Below, piece by piece: positions 44,740-54,062 of a stretch of DNA of 64,000 nucleotides. The notes below the pieces were generated by a model. The model did no database searches. It saw only the letters and a program-made list of their open reading frames with translations, and was not told the DNA's origin. The DNA lies in the NCBI RefSeq assembly GCF_023195515.1, contig NZ_JALPKR020000002.1, positions 3,077,001-3,141,000 of the forward strand, written 5' to 3'. How positions within the stretch are numbered: the stretch's first letter is position 1; each line of letters opens with the position of its first letter. The stretch is from Variovorax sp. S12S4. Its GTDB lineage: Bacteria; Pseudomonadota; Gammaproteobacteria; Burkholderiales; Burkholderiaceae_C. Both the position numbers and the translations under genes were made by a program.

Positions 44740-45969
44740 ATGGCGTCGTTCGCGGGAATCCGAAAACGCCTGGGAGGTCCGATCTATGCAGTTGCAGACC
44801 AGTGCATCTATAGCGCGAGCCAACTGCTGCTGAGCTTTGCGTTGGCGCGGGCGTTGTCGCCTTCGGACTTCGGCATTGCTTCGGCTTTTCTCGCAATCGT
44901 CAGCTTCCAGTACATCCTGCATACGGCGGTGGTGCATGAGCCGCTGTTGATCAAGCGCTACTACGCAAGTCGCTCGGCCGCCTGGTGGAGCTGGGCGCTG
45001 GTTGCCGCGGTGTCCATTGCCGGCTTTCTGGTGTGGCAGTTCACCGGGTTTCCGGGGCCGCTGAACTGGGCCGGCGTGGCATTGATCATCGGCTACGAGA
45101 TCTTCTGGATTTCTCGCAGCATCCTGCTCGTCGGGCGCCGGTTCGCGGTGCTCTGCATATCGGGCGTCCTGATCAGCATCGGCTATGTGGCGGTGCTGAT
45201 CGGCCTGAAGCCCGCTTCCTGGACGCAGGCCCTTCTATGGATTGCCGTCATCCAGCTGCCGTTCTCGCTCCTGATCGCAGGCAGCCTGAAAAACGTGATT
45301 GCGCCCCTGCCGGCGCCGGCCAATGCGCAGACGCTGACCCTCAAGGAGGCGTCGGCCTATGGTTGGAAGGCGAGCCTGTCGCAGCTCATGAGCTGGATCA
45401 TGACGGGCGGCGCCATCTTGCTGCTGGGTTCTTCGGCCGATTCGGCGCAGGGCGGCTTGCTGAAGATCTACATCACCTTCTTGCTGCCCATGCAGTACGT
45501 GCTGCTTGCGCTGGGCTACTACATCCTGCCGAAGCTGGCGACCAACTGGAAATCCGACCATCGGAAAGACGCTTTTCGCCTGTTCATCAAGTTCGTCGCC
45601 TTCGGATTCGTGGTGGCGGAAATCGGCGGCGTATTGCTGGGCCTGCTGGGGCCTCATCTGGTGGTGCTGGCCTTCGGCAAGAACTACGGTGGAATGGATT
45701 TTTCGCCGTTTTTCTACGCGCCCGCAATCTTCGGCCTCACGATGTGCCTGCGGACCGGCTTCAGGGCCGCTGGCCGCCCTGGCGCTCTCTTGTGGTGCTC
45801 TATCTTCGGTGCGCTGGTGTTCGCGGCGTGCATGCTCATGGCCAAGCCCCCGATCTCCTACATCCAGACCATCAACGCCATGACGCTGGGCTTTGCCTGC
45901 ATGGCGGTCGCAATGATGGCCTGGCTGTTCTTCATCATGCGCGCCCCCGCTGCGCCGCAGGCTCGCTGA
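44740..45969 (+). CDS. Polysaccharide flippase, Wzx-like
   Basis: The 409-residue protein has 12 or so hydrophobic segments and the MOP-superfamily N-terminus ASQLLLSFALARALSPSDFGIASAFLAI, followed by helices such as GLLKIYITFLLPMQYVLLALGYYILPKLA. It should flip lipid-linked repeat units. It starts three bases after the glycosidase gene and is the last plus-strand gene of the cluster. The short gap to the convergent YjbH gene is a purine-rich stretch of imperfect AAGGG repeats. Confidence 0.88.
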   Translation: MASFAGIRKRLGGPIYAVADQCIYSASQLLLSFALARALSPSDFGIASAFLAIVSFQYILHTAVVHEPLLIKRYYASRSAAWWSWALVAAVSIAGFLVWQFTGFPGPLNWAGVALIIGYEIFWISRSILLVGRRFAVLCISGVLISIGYVAVLIGLKPASWTQALLWIAVIQLPFSLLIAGSLKNVIAPLPAPANAQTLTLKEASAYGWKASLSQLMSWIMTGGAILLLGSSADSAQGGLLKIYITFLLPMQYVLLALGYYILPKLATNWKSDHRKDAFRLFIKFVAFGFVVAEIGGVLLGLLGPHLVVLAFGKNYGGMDFSPFFYAPAIFGLTMCLRTGFRAAGRPGALLWCSIFGALVFAACMLMAKPPISYIQTINAMTLGFACMAVAMMAWLFFIMRAPAAPQAR

Positions 45970-46021
45970 ACCTGGCGACGCAAGGGGCGCAAGGGACAGA
46001 AGGGGCGAAAGGGCGCGAGCC

Positions 46022-49000
46022 CTAGCGCCGTTCGAACTTCAGGATGTTGTCGCCAGTGCCCGGGGCACCGCTGTCCGGCGGGCCGAACTTGAATGCGCTC
46101 GGGTCGCGCGCGGACGTCATTTCGTACAGCGGGTGGATGCGGCCCAGGCGCGCACCGCCGTCGCGCACCAGCGGTGCCCATGCGAAGTTGGCGGTGAACT
46201 TGTTCGAGCGCGGCAGCAGCGCATCGAAGGGCACCGAGATGTAGATGCCCTTGTCGAAGCTGCCTTCGCCGAACTGCCTTGCCGAGATGTTGGTCTTGGT
46301 GGCGTAGGCGCCGAGCACCACGCCGTTGTCGAAGCGGCGGCTGATGTCGATGGTGACCCCGCGGTCGCCCGCCAGGTACTGGCCCGCGCTGATCTTGGCC
46401 AGGACGCCGTTCCAGCCGGTGTCCCAGTAGAGGGTGGCGTGGCCGGTGTTGACCTTGTAGTCGCGCAGGCCGAAGTCCTGGTCGAAGTCGCGTTGCCGCA
46501 CATGGTTGAAGTCGATGCCGATGGCCATGCGGCTGCGCCATGGCCGATAGAGCCATTCCGCGCCGACGCCCGCGTACATGCTTTCCAGCGCACCGCCGTA
46601 CACGCTGTAGTACTGGTTGTCCGTAAGCCGGCCGACGTGCGTCAGCTGCAGCACCGGCATGGTCAGACGCTTGGCCGTGACGAACTCGCGCTGCAGGGTT
46701 CGCACGCGGGGCAGGTTGCTGGGCGCCGTGTAGGTGAACTTGTCGAAGTTGTCGAGCAGGCGCAGGTTCAGCGCACCGTTCACCCACGTGCTTGGCGTGA
46801 AGCGGTATTCGGCAACCGCCTGCACGCCGATCTGGTAGAGCACGAACGCATTGGGGCCGCCCAGGATCTGGCCGAGGCTGGGTGTCAGGCCGATGCTGAA
46901 CTTGGGGGTGCGGCGCTCCCACGGCGCGAGCGCCTTGTTGTCGTCCGCAATGCCGGGCGCGTCCCGCGATGCGATGGCCGCATTGGCATTCGAAATGTTG
47001 GCCGGCTGGAAGTCGGCGCCGATGGGCGGGGGCGCATAGTCGCGCTGGCTGGCCGCACGCGCTTCGCTCGGCGTTTGCGCCTGGTAGTGCGCCGTGACCC
47101 ATTCGTTCCGGTCGACCACTTGCGCATGCATGGGCAAGCCGCGTTCCGAGTAGTGCAGGACGAAGTTCTTGATGGTGCCCGGCGCGTCGCGGTGCAGCAC
47201 GGCAATGATCTGCTCGACGCGCGCGTTGCGGTACACGGTGGCGCTTTCTGTGATCCACACGTGCAGCATCTGGCCCTGCGGCGCAATGCGCTGGACGGTC
47301 CACTCGGTGCGGCTTTCGATATCGGCCGCGGTGGCCGCCCAGCCTGGCGACGTGGCGGGCGGTGTCGGCGAAAAGCGCGGCGCCGGCGGGTCCGCCGTCT
47401 TGGGCATCTGCATGTTCGCCAGGTTGGTTTGCAGCGTGAGGCCCACCATCACCTTGTTGCCGCGCTCCAGGCCGGCCGAGAAGGTCACGCCGGGGGCGTA
47501 GCGGTATTCCAGGCCGATATTGATCGGCGAGCGCCGCGGCTGGTCGTTGTTGAGCGGCTCGTTCTTGTAGTTGTTGCCTTCGAACTCGAGCTTGAGCGTC
47601 AGCGGGTCCCAGGGCGTGCGCCACTGCACGCCGCCGAAGAGCGCGGTAGGGCCGCGAAAGAGCCGGCCGAAGTTGGCGCCGCCCCATGTCGTCTCGCTCA
47701 CGCGGGTCTTGAAGCGGCTGCTCAGCAAGCCGAAGGGATTGCTGATGTTGCCGCTGCTCCCCATGTAGCCCCAGCCGATGCCGAGGCTGAAATCCAGGTC
47801 GCCGTGGCGCTTGCTCGCCACCAGGTACTCGGACGAAAAGAGACCGGTACCGCCGATGTCGCGAAAGCCCAGCGCCACCTCGGGGAGGTAGGCCGACTCT
47901 TTCCACAGCCGCGCCTTGAAGTCGATGCTCTTGTCCTTGTAGTCCTGGTTGCTCAGGCCGATGCCGTAGATGCGGTTGCCGATGGACGTGTAGCGGAAGC
48001 CGGCTTCCAGCCAGTCGAGCGGCTGGAACATCACGTTCAATCGCGTATAGGGCGAGACATGCGTGATGGAGGTGCGCATGTCGCCCGTCTGGCCCATGCG
48101 GGCCGAGGGCGTCTGCAGCAAGCCGGTTTCGCCCCAGTCATTGCCGCTGGGCTGCAGCGGGCGGTACTGCGGTGCCGCCTCGGGGCGCACCGAAACCGTG
48201 GTGGGCTGGAAGGGGGTGGCCGGGGGAGAGGGCTCTGCCGCCAATGGAATGGGAATGGCCGCAGGTGCCGCCACATCAGATGCGGCAACCGCTGGGGGCG
48301 TAGCCGTAGCCGGAGCTCCTGCCACGGCAGGCCCCTGCGGCGATGGTCCCTGCGTGGCCAAGAACTTGATCATCCCCTCGGAAACTGCCTCCAGGTCGTC
48401 CTTGCCGCGGGGCGCCGCCCATACCCAGGCGCCGGGCGCCGGCTCGTCCGACGGATGCGCATTCCACTTTGCCATGCCGACACGCGCGGTGCGGCCGTCG
48501 GGCTGCGCCACCCAGGCCCAGTCGTGCTTGCCTTCGGGATCGCAGGCCGCCACGTAGTCCCATGCCGTGCGGCCGGGTTCGTGCGCCACCTGGCAGAGCC
48601 GCCCGTCGGGCTGCACCACCGAAATGGTGTTCAGGACCGGCGGAGGCGCAATGAGCTGCTGCCCGGCCGTGAGCACCGGGTCTTCTTCGGGGTGCGCCTC
48701 GAGCCAGCGCGGGTCCACGATGCCGAGCGCAACCCGGCCCGTGACGGGAAGGTTCTGCAGCCATGCGATCAGCTGCTGGCGCTGGGCGTGTTCGGCCCGG
48801 GGGCGCGCCGCCTGGCGGCCTCGAGCCGCAGCAGCACCTGGTTCTTCAGGAACTGCTGCGCCAGCCGCTCCTGTGGAACGCGCCATGACAAGCCAGGGGC
48901 GGCCGATTCCGTCGGCTGCCGCAGCAGCCACGCACTCAGCCGCTCGCCCGGGCGAATGTCGGCGTCGTTGGCCGGCGTCTTGTTGTCGACGGGGCCGCTG

Positions 49001-49107
49001 CCCAGGGGCTGGGCCGCCGCGGCGCAACTGGCCGCGAGCGCGCAGGCCACCACCGCGCGAAGAGGCCAGGGTTTTCTGCCGGAGCCACGAAGAAGCAAAC
49101 GGCTCAT
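46022..49107 (-). pseudogene. yjbH: GfcC-like domain fused to YjbH/GfcD beta-barrel protein, apparent frameshift
   Basis: From ATG 49107 a signal peptide (cleavage after SCAAAA) leads into a GfcC-like domain. That frame stops at 48769. The next frame continues GfcC from RQQLIAWLQNLPVTGRVAL through DPRWLEAHPEEDPVL and PGAWVWAAPRG, then a proline-alanine linker, then YjbH: GNDWGETGLLQTPSARM, YTRLNVMFQPLDWLEAGFRYT and many beta strands to LKFERR. Adding one C to the run GGGGG at 48799-48803 (plus strand) restores a single protein of about 1030 residues. E. coli has separate gfcC/yjbG and gfcD/yjbH. The frameshift may be real or a homopolymer error. Confidence 0.85.
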
Positions 49108-49865
49108 GTACCAGCGCTCGCCGCTGCGACGGGTGCTGGGGAAGAAGGCGTCCACTGCTCGAAGCTCATACACAGATCATTGGAAATACATTGCTCGGAA
49201 TAAACGACCCGAGGGGTGCCGCCCGCTTGCGAAACGCCGAAGCGCGCGGGGGGCAGCGAGGCGCTTGCCGGCCGGGAAACGCTGCGCTCCTCGTACCAGC
49301 GCAGGGAAGCAGCGGGCGTGCCAGCCAAGGCGACTTGCTGCGGTGCGGCAATCGGCGCCAGCACGATCTCGTCCCGAATACCGAAACGGTAGCCCGGCAT
49401 CATGTCGCGCTGGCGTTGGTAGGCTTTCGCGGAAGGCGGGCTGCTCGCATCGGCAGTCCAGGCGGGCAGGCCCGAAAACCGCACCTCCCGCCAATCGGTG
49501 GAAAGACCGGTGGTTCCCACCAGGCGTCCATCGAGCAGCCTGACGACCTCGCCGCTGCCGCTGTACCAGACTTCGACCGCGCCTTCAGGGCGCTTGTCTA
49601 TATAGCCGAGCACCATGAACACCGTCTGGTCGCCGGTGGCTACGCGCAAATAGCGGTAATTGGGATTAAAGGCGGGCGGGGGCGCCGAAGGCGCGCCGCT
49701 ATATATATGCCGTGCCGTTGCCAGCATGGCAGAAGATCCGGAAGAACAGCCGCCAACGCCCAAAAGAAATGCCGCCAAAAGACAGCATTCAACAAGTCGC
49801 GTGGCGTGGCCAACGCGCGGACTTTTCAGCGAATGCCCTCCCGTCAGGAGGGCCCGCACGATCAA
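49104..49865 (-). CDS. yjbF: YjbF/GfcB-like lipoprotein
   Basis: The protein has a lipobox LGVGGC after a hydrophobic stretch, then a beta-rich domain: YRYLRVATGDQTVFMVLGYID, EVWYSGSGEVVRLLDGRLVGTTGL and a WREVRF element, as in GfcB/YjbF group-4 capsule lipoproteins. The likely start is TTG at 49865, overlapping the upstream stop (TTGA), giving 253 residues; GTG at 49859 is an alternative. Its stop overlaps the ATG of the GfcC-YjbH gene. Confidence 0.87.
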   Translation of the reverse strand: MIVRALLTGGHSLKSPRVGHATRLVECCLLAAFLLGVGGCSSGSSAMLATARHIYSGAPSAPPPAFNPNYRYLRVATGDQTVFMVLGYIDKRPEGAVEVWYSGSGEVVRLLDGRLVGTTGLSTDWREVRFSGLPAWTADASSPPSAKAYQRQRDMMPGYRFGIRDEIVLAPIAAPQQVALAGTPAASLRWYEERSVSRPASASLPPARFGVSQAGGTPRVVYSEQCISNDLCMSFEQWTPSSPAPVAAASAGT

Positions 49866-50158
49866 TTCGTGCCGGTGGTACCTGTGCCGGTGCCGCCCGT
49901 ACCGCCGGTGCCGCTGCCGCCACCGCTGTTGCCGCCGTTGCCACTGGCCACGGCAGCTGCCAGGCCGACGCTGGCTGCGATGCCGCCAGCCTGTCCGGCG
50001 GTAATGCGGCCGAATGCGGAATTGGTTGCGCCGGTAGCGCTGGCCGGCTGCGGGCCGGGCGTTTGAACGGGAGGCGTCGGGGTCGGGGCTTGCGCCAGAG
50101 CCGAAGAAATGCTCAAGGCTGCAATGGCGGTTGCGAACACCAATGGCTTAATTCTCAT
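49862..50158 (-). CDS. yjbE: YjbE/GfcA-like small exported protein
   Basis: The 98-residue protein has a signal peptide (MRIKPLVFATAIAALSISSALA), a threonine/proline-rich segment, a short hydrophobic SVGLAAAVAS, and a glycine/threonine-rich tail ending GTGTTGTN, closely like E. coli YjbE. Function is unknown; YjbEFGH affects exopolysaccharide. The ATG at 50158 has GAGAGG nine bases upstream; an ATG at 50167 would overlap that site. It is the first gene of the operon. Confidence 0.82.
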   Translation of the reverse strand: MRIKPLVFATAIAALSISSALAQAPTPTPPVQTPGPQPASATGATNSAFGRITAGQAGGIAASVGLAAAVASGNGGNSGGGSGTGGTGGTGTGTTGTN

Positions 50159-50453
50159 GGCAAACATCCTCTCAATTGACGATTAACAGTTGAGAGAAGA
50201 TTAGCAGCTAGCGAAGTGTGCCGCAACTAATTTAGCCTTTTGCAACCATTTGCCGGTGCAAATCGTTGTGACGAAATGTCGTCTAAATAAGTTGCAAATA
50301 AATACTAATTAATTGTTCTTAGTCGATCTTCCAGAGCGCCCGCCGGCGACGCATTCGCACGTGCTCGGGCCTGGCGGCGTTGAATATGCCCGCAACAGCC
50401 CGCTACAATCGCCGGTTGACCCTGCTCCAGCGAAGAAGACTTAGAGGATCCCC
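50159..50453. promoter_or_regulatory. Divergent control region of yjbEFGH-like and petABC operons
   Basis: The 295 bases hold no gene. Toward petA, TTGAAT (50380-50385) and TACAAT (50404-50409) are 18 bases apart, a good sigma-70 promoter, with the start codon at 50454. The part nearer yjbE (50200-50330) is AT-rich, with an ATTTGC/GCAAAT hairpin at 50248-50263 and runs such as TAAATAAGTTGCAAATAAAT, plausible for a regulated promoter of the polysaccharide operon. Confidence 0.55.
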
Positions 50454-51071
50454 ATGAGTGACATGACCTCCGGCTCCCCCCGGATCGACACAAGCAAGCG
50501 GACGTGGTTAATCGCATCCAGCTGTGCCGGCGTAGCGGGAGGCGTGGCCACCGCGATTCCCTTCGTGAGTACTTTCCAGCCCTCCGAAAAGGCCAAGGCC
50601 GCGGGCGCTGCGGTCGAGGTGGACATTGCGGGCCTCAAGGTCGGTGAGAAGATCACCGTCGAATGGCGCGGCAAGCCCGTCTGGATTCTCAAGCGCTCGC
50701 CCGAGCAGGTTGCCGAGCTCGCCAAGCTCGACGGCCAGCTGGCCGATCCGCTCTCCAAGCGGCACCCCGACGAGTTCACCCCCGAATACGCGCAAAACCA
50801 GCACCGCTCCATCAAGCCCGACGTGCTGGTGGTCGTGGGCATCTGCACCCACCTCGGCTGTTCGCCGGTCGACCGGCTCCAGGCCGGTCCGCAGCCTTCG
50901 CTGCCGAACGACTGGGAAGGCGGGTTCCTGTGCCCTTGCCATGGCTCGACCTTCGACTTGGCCGGCCGCGTCTTCAAGAACAAGCCCGCGCCTGACAACC
51001 TGCCGGTGCCCCCGCACATGTACGTGTCGGACACCAAGTTGCTCATCGGCGAAGACTCCAAGAAGGCCTGA
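50454..51071 (+). CDS. petA: Cytochrome bc1 Rieske iron-sulfur subunit
   Basis: The 205-residue Rieske protein carries the 2Fe-2S ligands Cys131, His133, Cys160 and His163 (CTHLGC and CPCHGS) and the disulfide cysteines 136 and 162. The N-terminal anchor follows a Tat-like motif, SKRTWLIAS, with Lys-Arg in place of Arg-Arg. Rieske proteins fold in the cytoplasm and use Tat, so this should be a substrate of the TatABC encoded at 28344-29956. Confidence 0.97.
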   Translation: MSDMTSGSPRIDTSKRTWLIASSCAGVAGGVATAIPFVSTFQPSEKAKAAGAAVEVDIAGLKVGEKITVEWRGKPVWILKRSPEQVAELAKLDGQLADPLSKRHPDEFTPEYAQNQHRSIKPDVLVVVGICTHLGCSPVDRLQAGPQPSLPNDWEGGFLCPCHGSTFDLAGRVFKNKPAPDNLPVPPHMYVSDTKLLIGEDSKKA

Positions 51072-51085
51072 GGCAGAAGAAGAAC

Positions 51086-52522
51086 ATGGCTGAATTCCAC
51101 GAAATTTCCCCCAACGCGCCCGCCGGCGAGAAGCTGCTCAACTGGGTCGACAACCGCTTCCCGCTGACCAAGCTCTGGAACGACCAGTGGGGCAAGTACT
51201 ACGCGCCGAAGAACTTCAACTTCTGGTACATCTTCGGCTCGCTCGCGATGCTGGTCCTCGTGATCCAGATCGTGACCGGCATCTTCCTGGTGATGCACTA
51301 CAAGCCCGACGCGAACCAGGCGTTCGCATCGGTCGAGTACATCATGCGCGACGTGCCCTGGGGCTGGCTCATCCGCTACATCCACTCGACGGGCGCCTCG
51401 GCGTTCTTCATCGTGGTGTACCTGCACATGTTCCGCGGCCTCATGTACGGCAGCTACCGCAAGCCGCGCGAGCTGATCTGGGTGTTCGGCTGCGCGATCT
51501 TCCTGTGCCTGATGGCCGAAGCCTTCATGGGTTACCTGCTGCCGTGGGGCCAGATGAGCTACTGGGGCGCCCAGGTGATCGTGAACCTGTTCGCCGCCAT
51601 CCCGTTCATCGGTCCTGACCTGGCCCTGCTGATCCGCGGCGACTACGTGGTGAGCGACGCCACGCTCAACCGCTTCTTCAGCTTCCACGTGATCGCCGTG
51701 CCGCTGGTGCTGCTCGGCCTTGTGGTGGCTCACCTCATCGCGCTGCACGAAGTGGGTTCCAACAACCCCGACGGCATCGAGATCAAGGCCAAGCGCGGCC
51801 CTGATGGCCATCCGCTCGACGGCATTCCGTCGCACCCGTACTACACGGTGCACGACATCTTCGGCGTAGTGGTGTTCCTCACGATCTTCTCGGCCGTGGT
51901 GTTCTTCGCGCCCGAAGCAGGTGGGTACTTCCTGGAGTACAACAACTTCATTCCGGCCGATTCGCTCAAGACGCCCAACCACATTGCGCCGGTCTGGTAC
52001 TTCACGCCGTTCTATTCGATGCTGCGTGCAACCACCGACGACATGGTCAACGTTTTCGCGCTGATCATCGGCTTGGCCGCCATCCTGAACTTCGTCAAGG
52101 GCAAGTCGGGCACCGCGCTGAAAATCGCGGTCGTCGTGGTGGCGGCCGTGGCGATCTTCCTGCTCAAGGCGTTCGACGCCAAGTTCTGGGGCGTGGTCGT
52201 GATGGGCGGCTCGGTCATCATCCTGTTCTTCCTGCCCTGGCTGGACAAGAGCGAAGTCAAGTCGATCCGCTATCGTCCGGGCTGGCACAAGTATGTCTAC
52301 GGCGTCTTCGTGTTCCTCTTCCTGATCCTGGGCTACCTGGGCATCCAGGCGCCCGGCGTCTGGGGCAACCTGGTCATCGGTTCGTTCGCGCTCGACATCG
52401 CGCAGACCATCTCGCAGATCGGCACGCTTTTCTACTTCGGTTTCTTCCTGCTCATGCCCTGGTGGAGCAGCAAGGGCGAGTTCAAGCCCGTGCCCGACCG
52501 CGTGACCTTCGCCGCCCATTGA
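51086..52522 (+). CDS. petB: Cytochrome b of the bc1 complex
   Basis: The 478-residue protein has the full set of helices and the heme histidines in HYKPDANQAF-RYIHSTGAS and FSFHVIAVP-AHLIALHEVG contexts. The Qo-site motif reads PVWY (residues 302-305) where most mitochondrial and alphaproteobacterial proteins have PEWY. The PWGQMSYWGAQV segment is typical. It starts 14 bases after petA and is the central subunit for quinol oxidation. Confidence 0.97.
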   Translation: MAEFHEISPNAPAGEKLLNWVDNRFPLTKLWNDQWGKYYAPKNFNFWYIFGSLAMLVLVIQIVTGIFLVMHYKPDANQAFASVEYIMRDVPWGWLIRYIHSTGASAFFIVVYLHMFRGLMYGSYRKPRELIWVFGCAIFLCLMAEAFMGYLLPWGQMSYWGAQVIVNLFAAIPFIGPDLALLIRGDYVVSDATLNRFFSFHVIAVPLVLLGLVVAHLIALHEVGSNNPDGIEIKAKRGPDGHPLDGIPSHPYYTVHDIFGVVVFLTIFSAVVFFAPEAGGYFLEYNNFIPADSLKTPNHIAPVWYFTPFYSMLRATTDDMVNVFALIIGLAAILNFVKGKSGTALKIAVVVVAAVAIFLLKAFDAKFWGVVVMGGSVIILFFLPWLDKSEVKSIRYRPGWHKYVYGVFVFLFLILGYLGIQAPGVWGNLVIGSFALDIAQTISQIGTLFYFGFFLLMPWWSSKGEFKPVPDRVTFAAH

Positions 52523-52551
52523 GAAGCCCAAGAGAGCTCGAGAGAAACACG

Positions 52552-53325
52552 ATGAAGAAAAGCATTTCTGGCTGGCTCGCGGTTGTGGGCCTGGCACTGG
52601 GCCTGACCTTTTCCGCAGCCGCCTCGGCCGAATCTGGCGGCATTGCATGGGACAAGGCGCCCAACAAGACCACCGACGTGGCCTCCCTCCAGAACGGCGC
52701 CAAGCTGTTCGTCAACTACTGCCTGAACTGCCACTCCGCGGCTTTCATGCGCTACAACCGCCTGCAGGACATCGGCATTTCCGAGCAGCAGATCAAGGAC
52801 AACCTGCTGTTCTCGACCGACAAGGTCGGCGAGACCATGAAGGCCAACATCGATGCACGCCAGGCCAAGGACTGGTTCGGCACCACGCCGCCCGACCTGA
52901 CGCTGGTCGCGCGCTCGCGCGCCGGCCACGGCGGCACCGGTGCCGACTACCTGTACACCTACCTGCGCACCTACTACCGCGACGACACCAAGGCCACCGG
53001 CTGGAACAACCTCGTGTTCCCGAGCGTTGCCATGCCCAACCCGCTGTGGGAGCTGCAAGGCGAGCGCCGTCCGGTCTACGCCAAGGTCGAGCAGCACGGC
53101 CACGCAACTGAAGTGTTCAAGGGCTGGGAGCAAGTTACCCCCGGCACCATGACGCCGCTGCAGTTCGACAATGCCGTGGGCGACCTGGTGGGCTACCTGC
53201 AATGGATGGCCGAGCCGGCACAGAACACGCGCATCCGCATCGGCGTGTGGGTGCTGCTGTTCCTGGCCATGTCGTTGGTTTTCGTGTGGCGACTGAACGC
53301 CTCGTACTGGAAAGACGTCAAGTAG
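52552..53325 (+). CDS. petC: Cytochrome c1 of the bc1 complex
   Basis: The 257-residue protein has a signal peptide ending at ASAES, the heme c attachment site CLNCH (Cys57, Cys60, His61), the likely axial Met161 in SVAMPNPLWE and a C-terminal membrane anchor (about 227-247). It accepts electrons from the Rieske centre. A strong terminator follows. Confidence 0.97.
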   Translation: MKKSISGWLAVVGLALGLTFSAAASAESGGIAWDKAPNKTTDVASLQNGAKLFVNYCLNCHSAAFMRYNRLQDIGISEQQIKDNLLFSTDKVGETMKANIDARQAKDWFGTTPPDLTLVARSRAGHGGTGADYLYTYLRTYYRDDTKATGWNNLVFPSVAMPNPLWELQGERRPVYAKVEQHGHATEVFKGWEQVTPGTMTPLQFDNAVGDLVGYLQWMAEPAQNTRIRIGVWVLLFLAMSLVFVWRLNASYWKDVK

Positions 53326-53367
53326 TTCCGTCCACGCCGACCGGGCGCCCCGTGCGTCCGGTCCCAC

Positions 53368-53407
53368 AGAGTGGGTTGCCAACGCGACCCACTCTTTTTG
53401 ATTTTTA
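53368..53407 (+). terminator. Rho-independent terminator of petABC
   Basis: AGAGTGGGT (53368-53376) pairs perfectly with ACCCACTCT (53387-53395) across a ten-base loop and is followed by TTTTTGATTTTT. This is a textbook intrinsic terminator, 43 bases after petC. It isolates petABC from sspA. Confidence 0.85.
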
Positions 53408-53420
53408 GGAGTCTCTCGCC

Positions 53421-54032
53421 ATGATGGTCTTGTATTCAGGAACGACCTGCCCCTTTTCCCACCGCTGCCGGTTCGTGTTGTTCGAAAAGGGCATGGATTT
53501 CGAAATCCGCGACGTCGACCTCTACAACAAGCCCGAAGACATCAGTGTGATGAACCCGTACGGCCAGGTGCCGATCCTGGTCGAGCGCGACCTGATCCTG
53601 TACGAGTCGAACATCATCAACGAGTACATCGACGAGCGCTTTCCGCATCCCCAGCTGATGCCCGGCGATCCGGTCGACCGCGCCCGCGTGCGCCTGTTCC
53701 TGCTCAACTTCGAGAAGGAACTCTTCGTGCACGTGGCCACGCTCGAGAACCGCACCGCCAAGGGCAACGAGAAGGCTCTCGAAAAGGCCCGCTCGCACAT
53801 TCGCGACCGCCTTACGCAGCTCGCACCCGTGTTCCTCAAGAACAAGTACATGCTGGGCGACAACTTCTCGATGCTCGACGTGGCCATTGCGCCGCTGCTC
53901 TGGCGCCTGGACTACTACGGCATTGACCTCAGCAAGAACGCAGCGCCGCTTCTGAAGTACGCTGAGCGCATCTTCTCGCGCCCGGCTTACATCGAAGCGC
54001 TCACCCCGTCCGAAAAGGTCATGCGCAAGTAA
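53421..54032 (+). CDS. sspA: Stringent starvation protein A (GST fold)
   Basis: SspA is an RNA-polymerase-associated protein with a glutathione-S-transferase fold. The 203-residue protein begins MVLYSGTTCPFSHRCRFVLFEKGM (thioredoxin-like half) and has NPYGQVPILVERDLILYESNIINEYID. TAGGAGT precedes the start; two ATGs are adjacent. The pairing with sspB after petABC is typical of beta- and gammaproteobacteria. Confidence 0.95.
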   Translation: MMVLYSGTTCPFSHRCRFVLFEKGMDFEIRDVDLYNKPEDISVMNPYGQVPILVERDLILYESNIINEYIDERFPHPQLMPGDPVDRARVRLFLLNFEKELFVHVATLENRTAKGNEKALEKARSHIRDRLTQLAPVFLKNKYMLGDNFSMLDVAIAPLLWRLDYYGIDLSKNAAPLLKYAERIFSRPAYIEALTPSEKVMRK

Positions 54033-54062
54033 AACTGCGTCAACCGTTCTCCGCTGTCTTTC

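Noticed and set aside
45970..46021. Purine-rich imperfect AAGGG repeats between the flippase and YjbH genes as a regulatory element
   Set aside because: The stretch is short and low in complexity, between convergent genes, with no stable hairpin or T-tract.
46133..49543. Long plus-strand open frame opposite the YjbH gene
   Set aside because: It is an antisense shadow of the GfcC-YjbH and YjbF-like genes. The minus strand carries the recognisable domains and gene overlaps.
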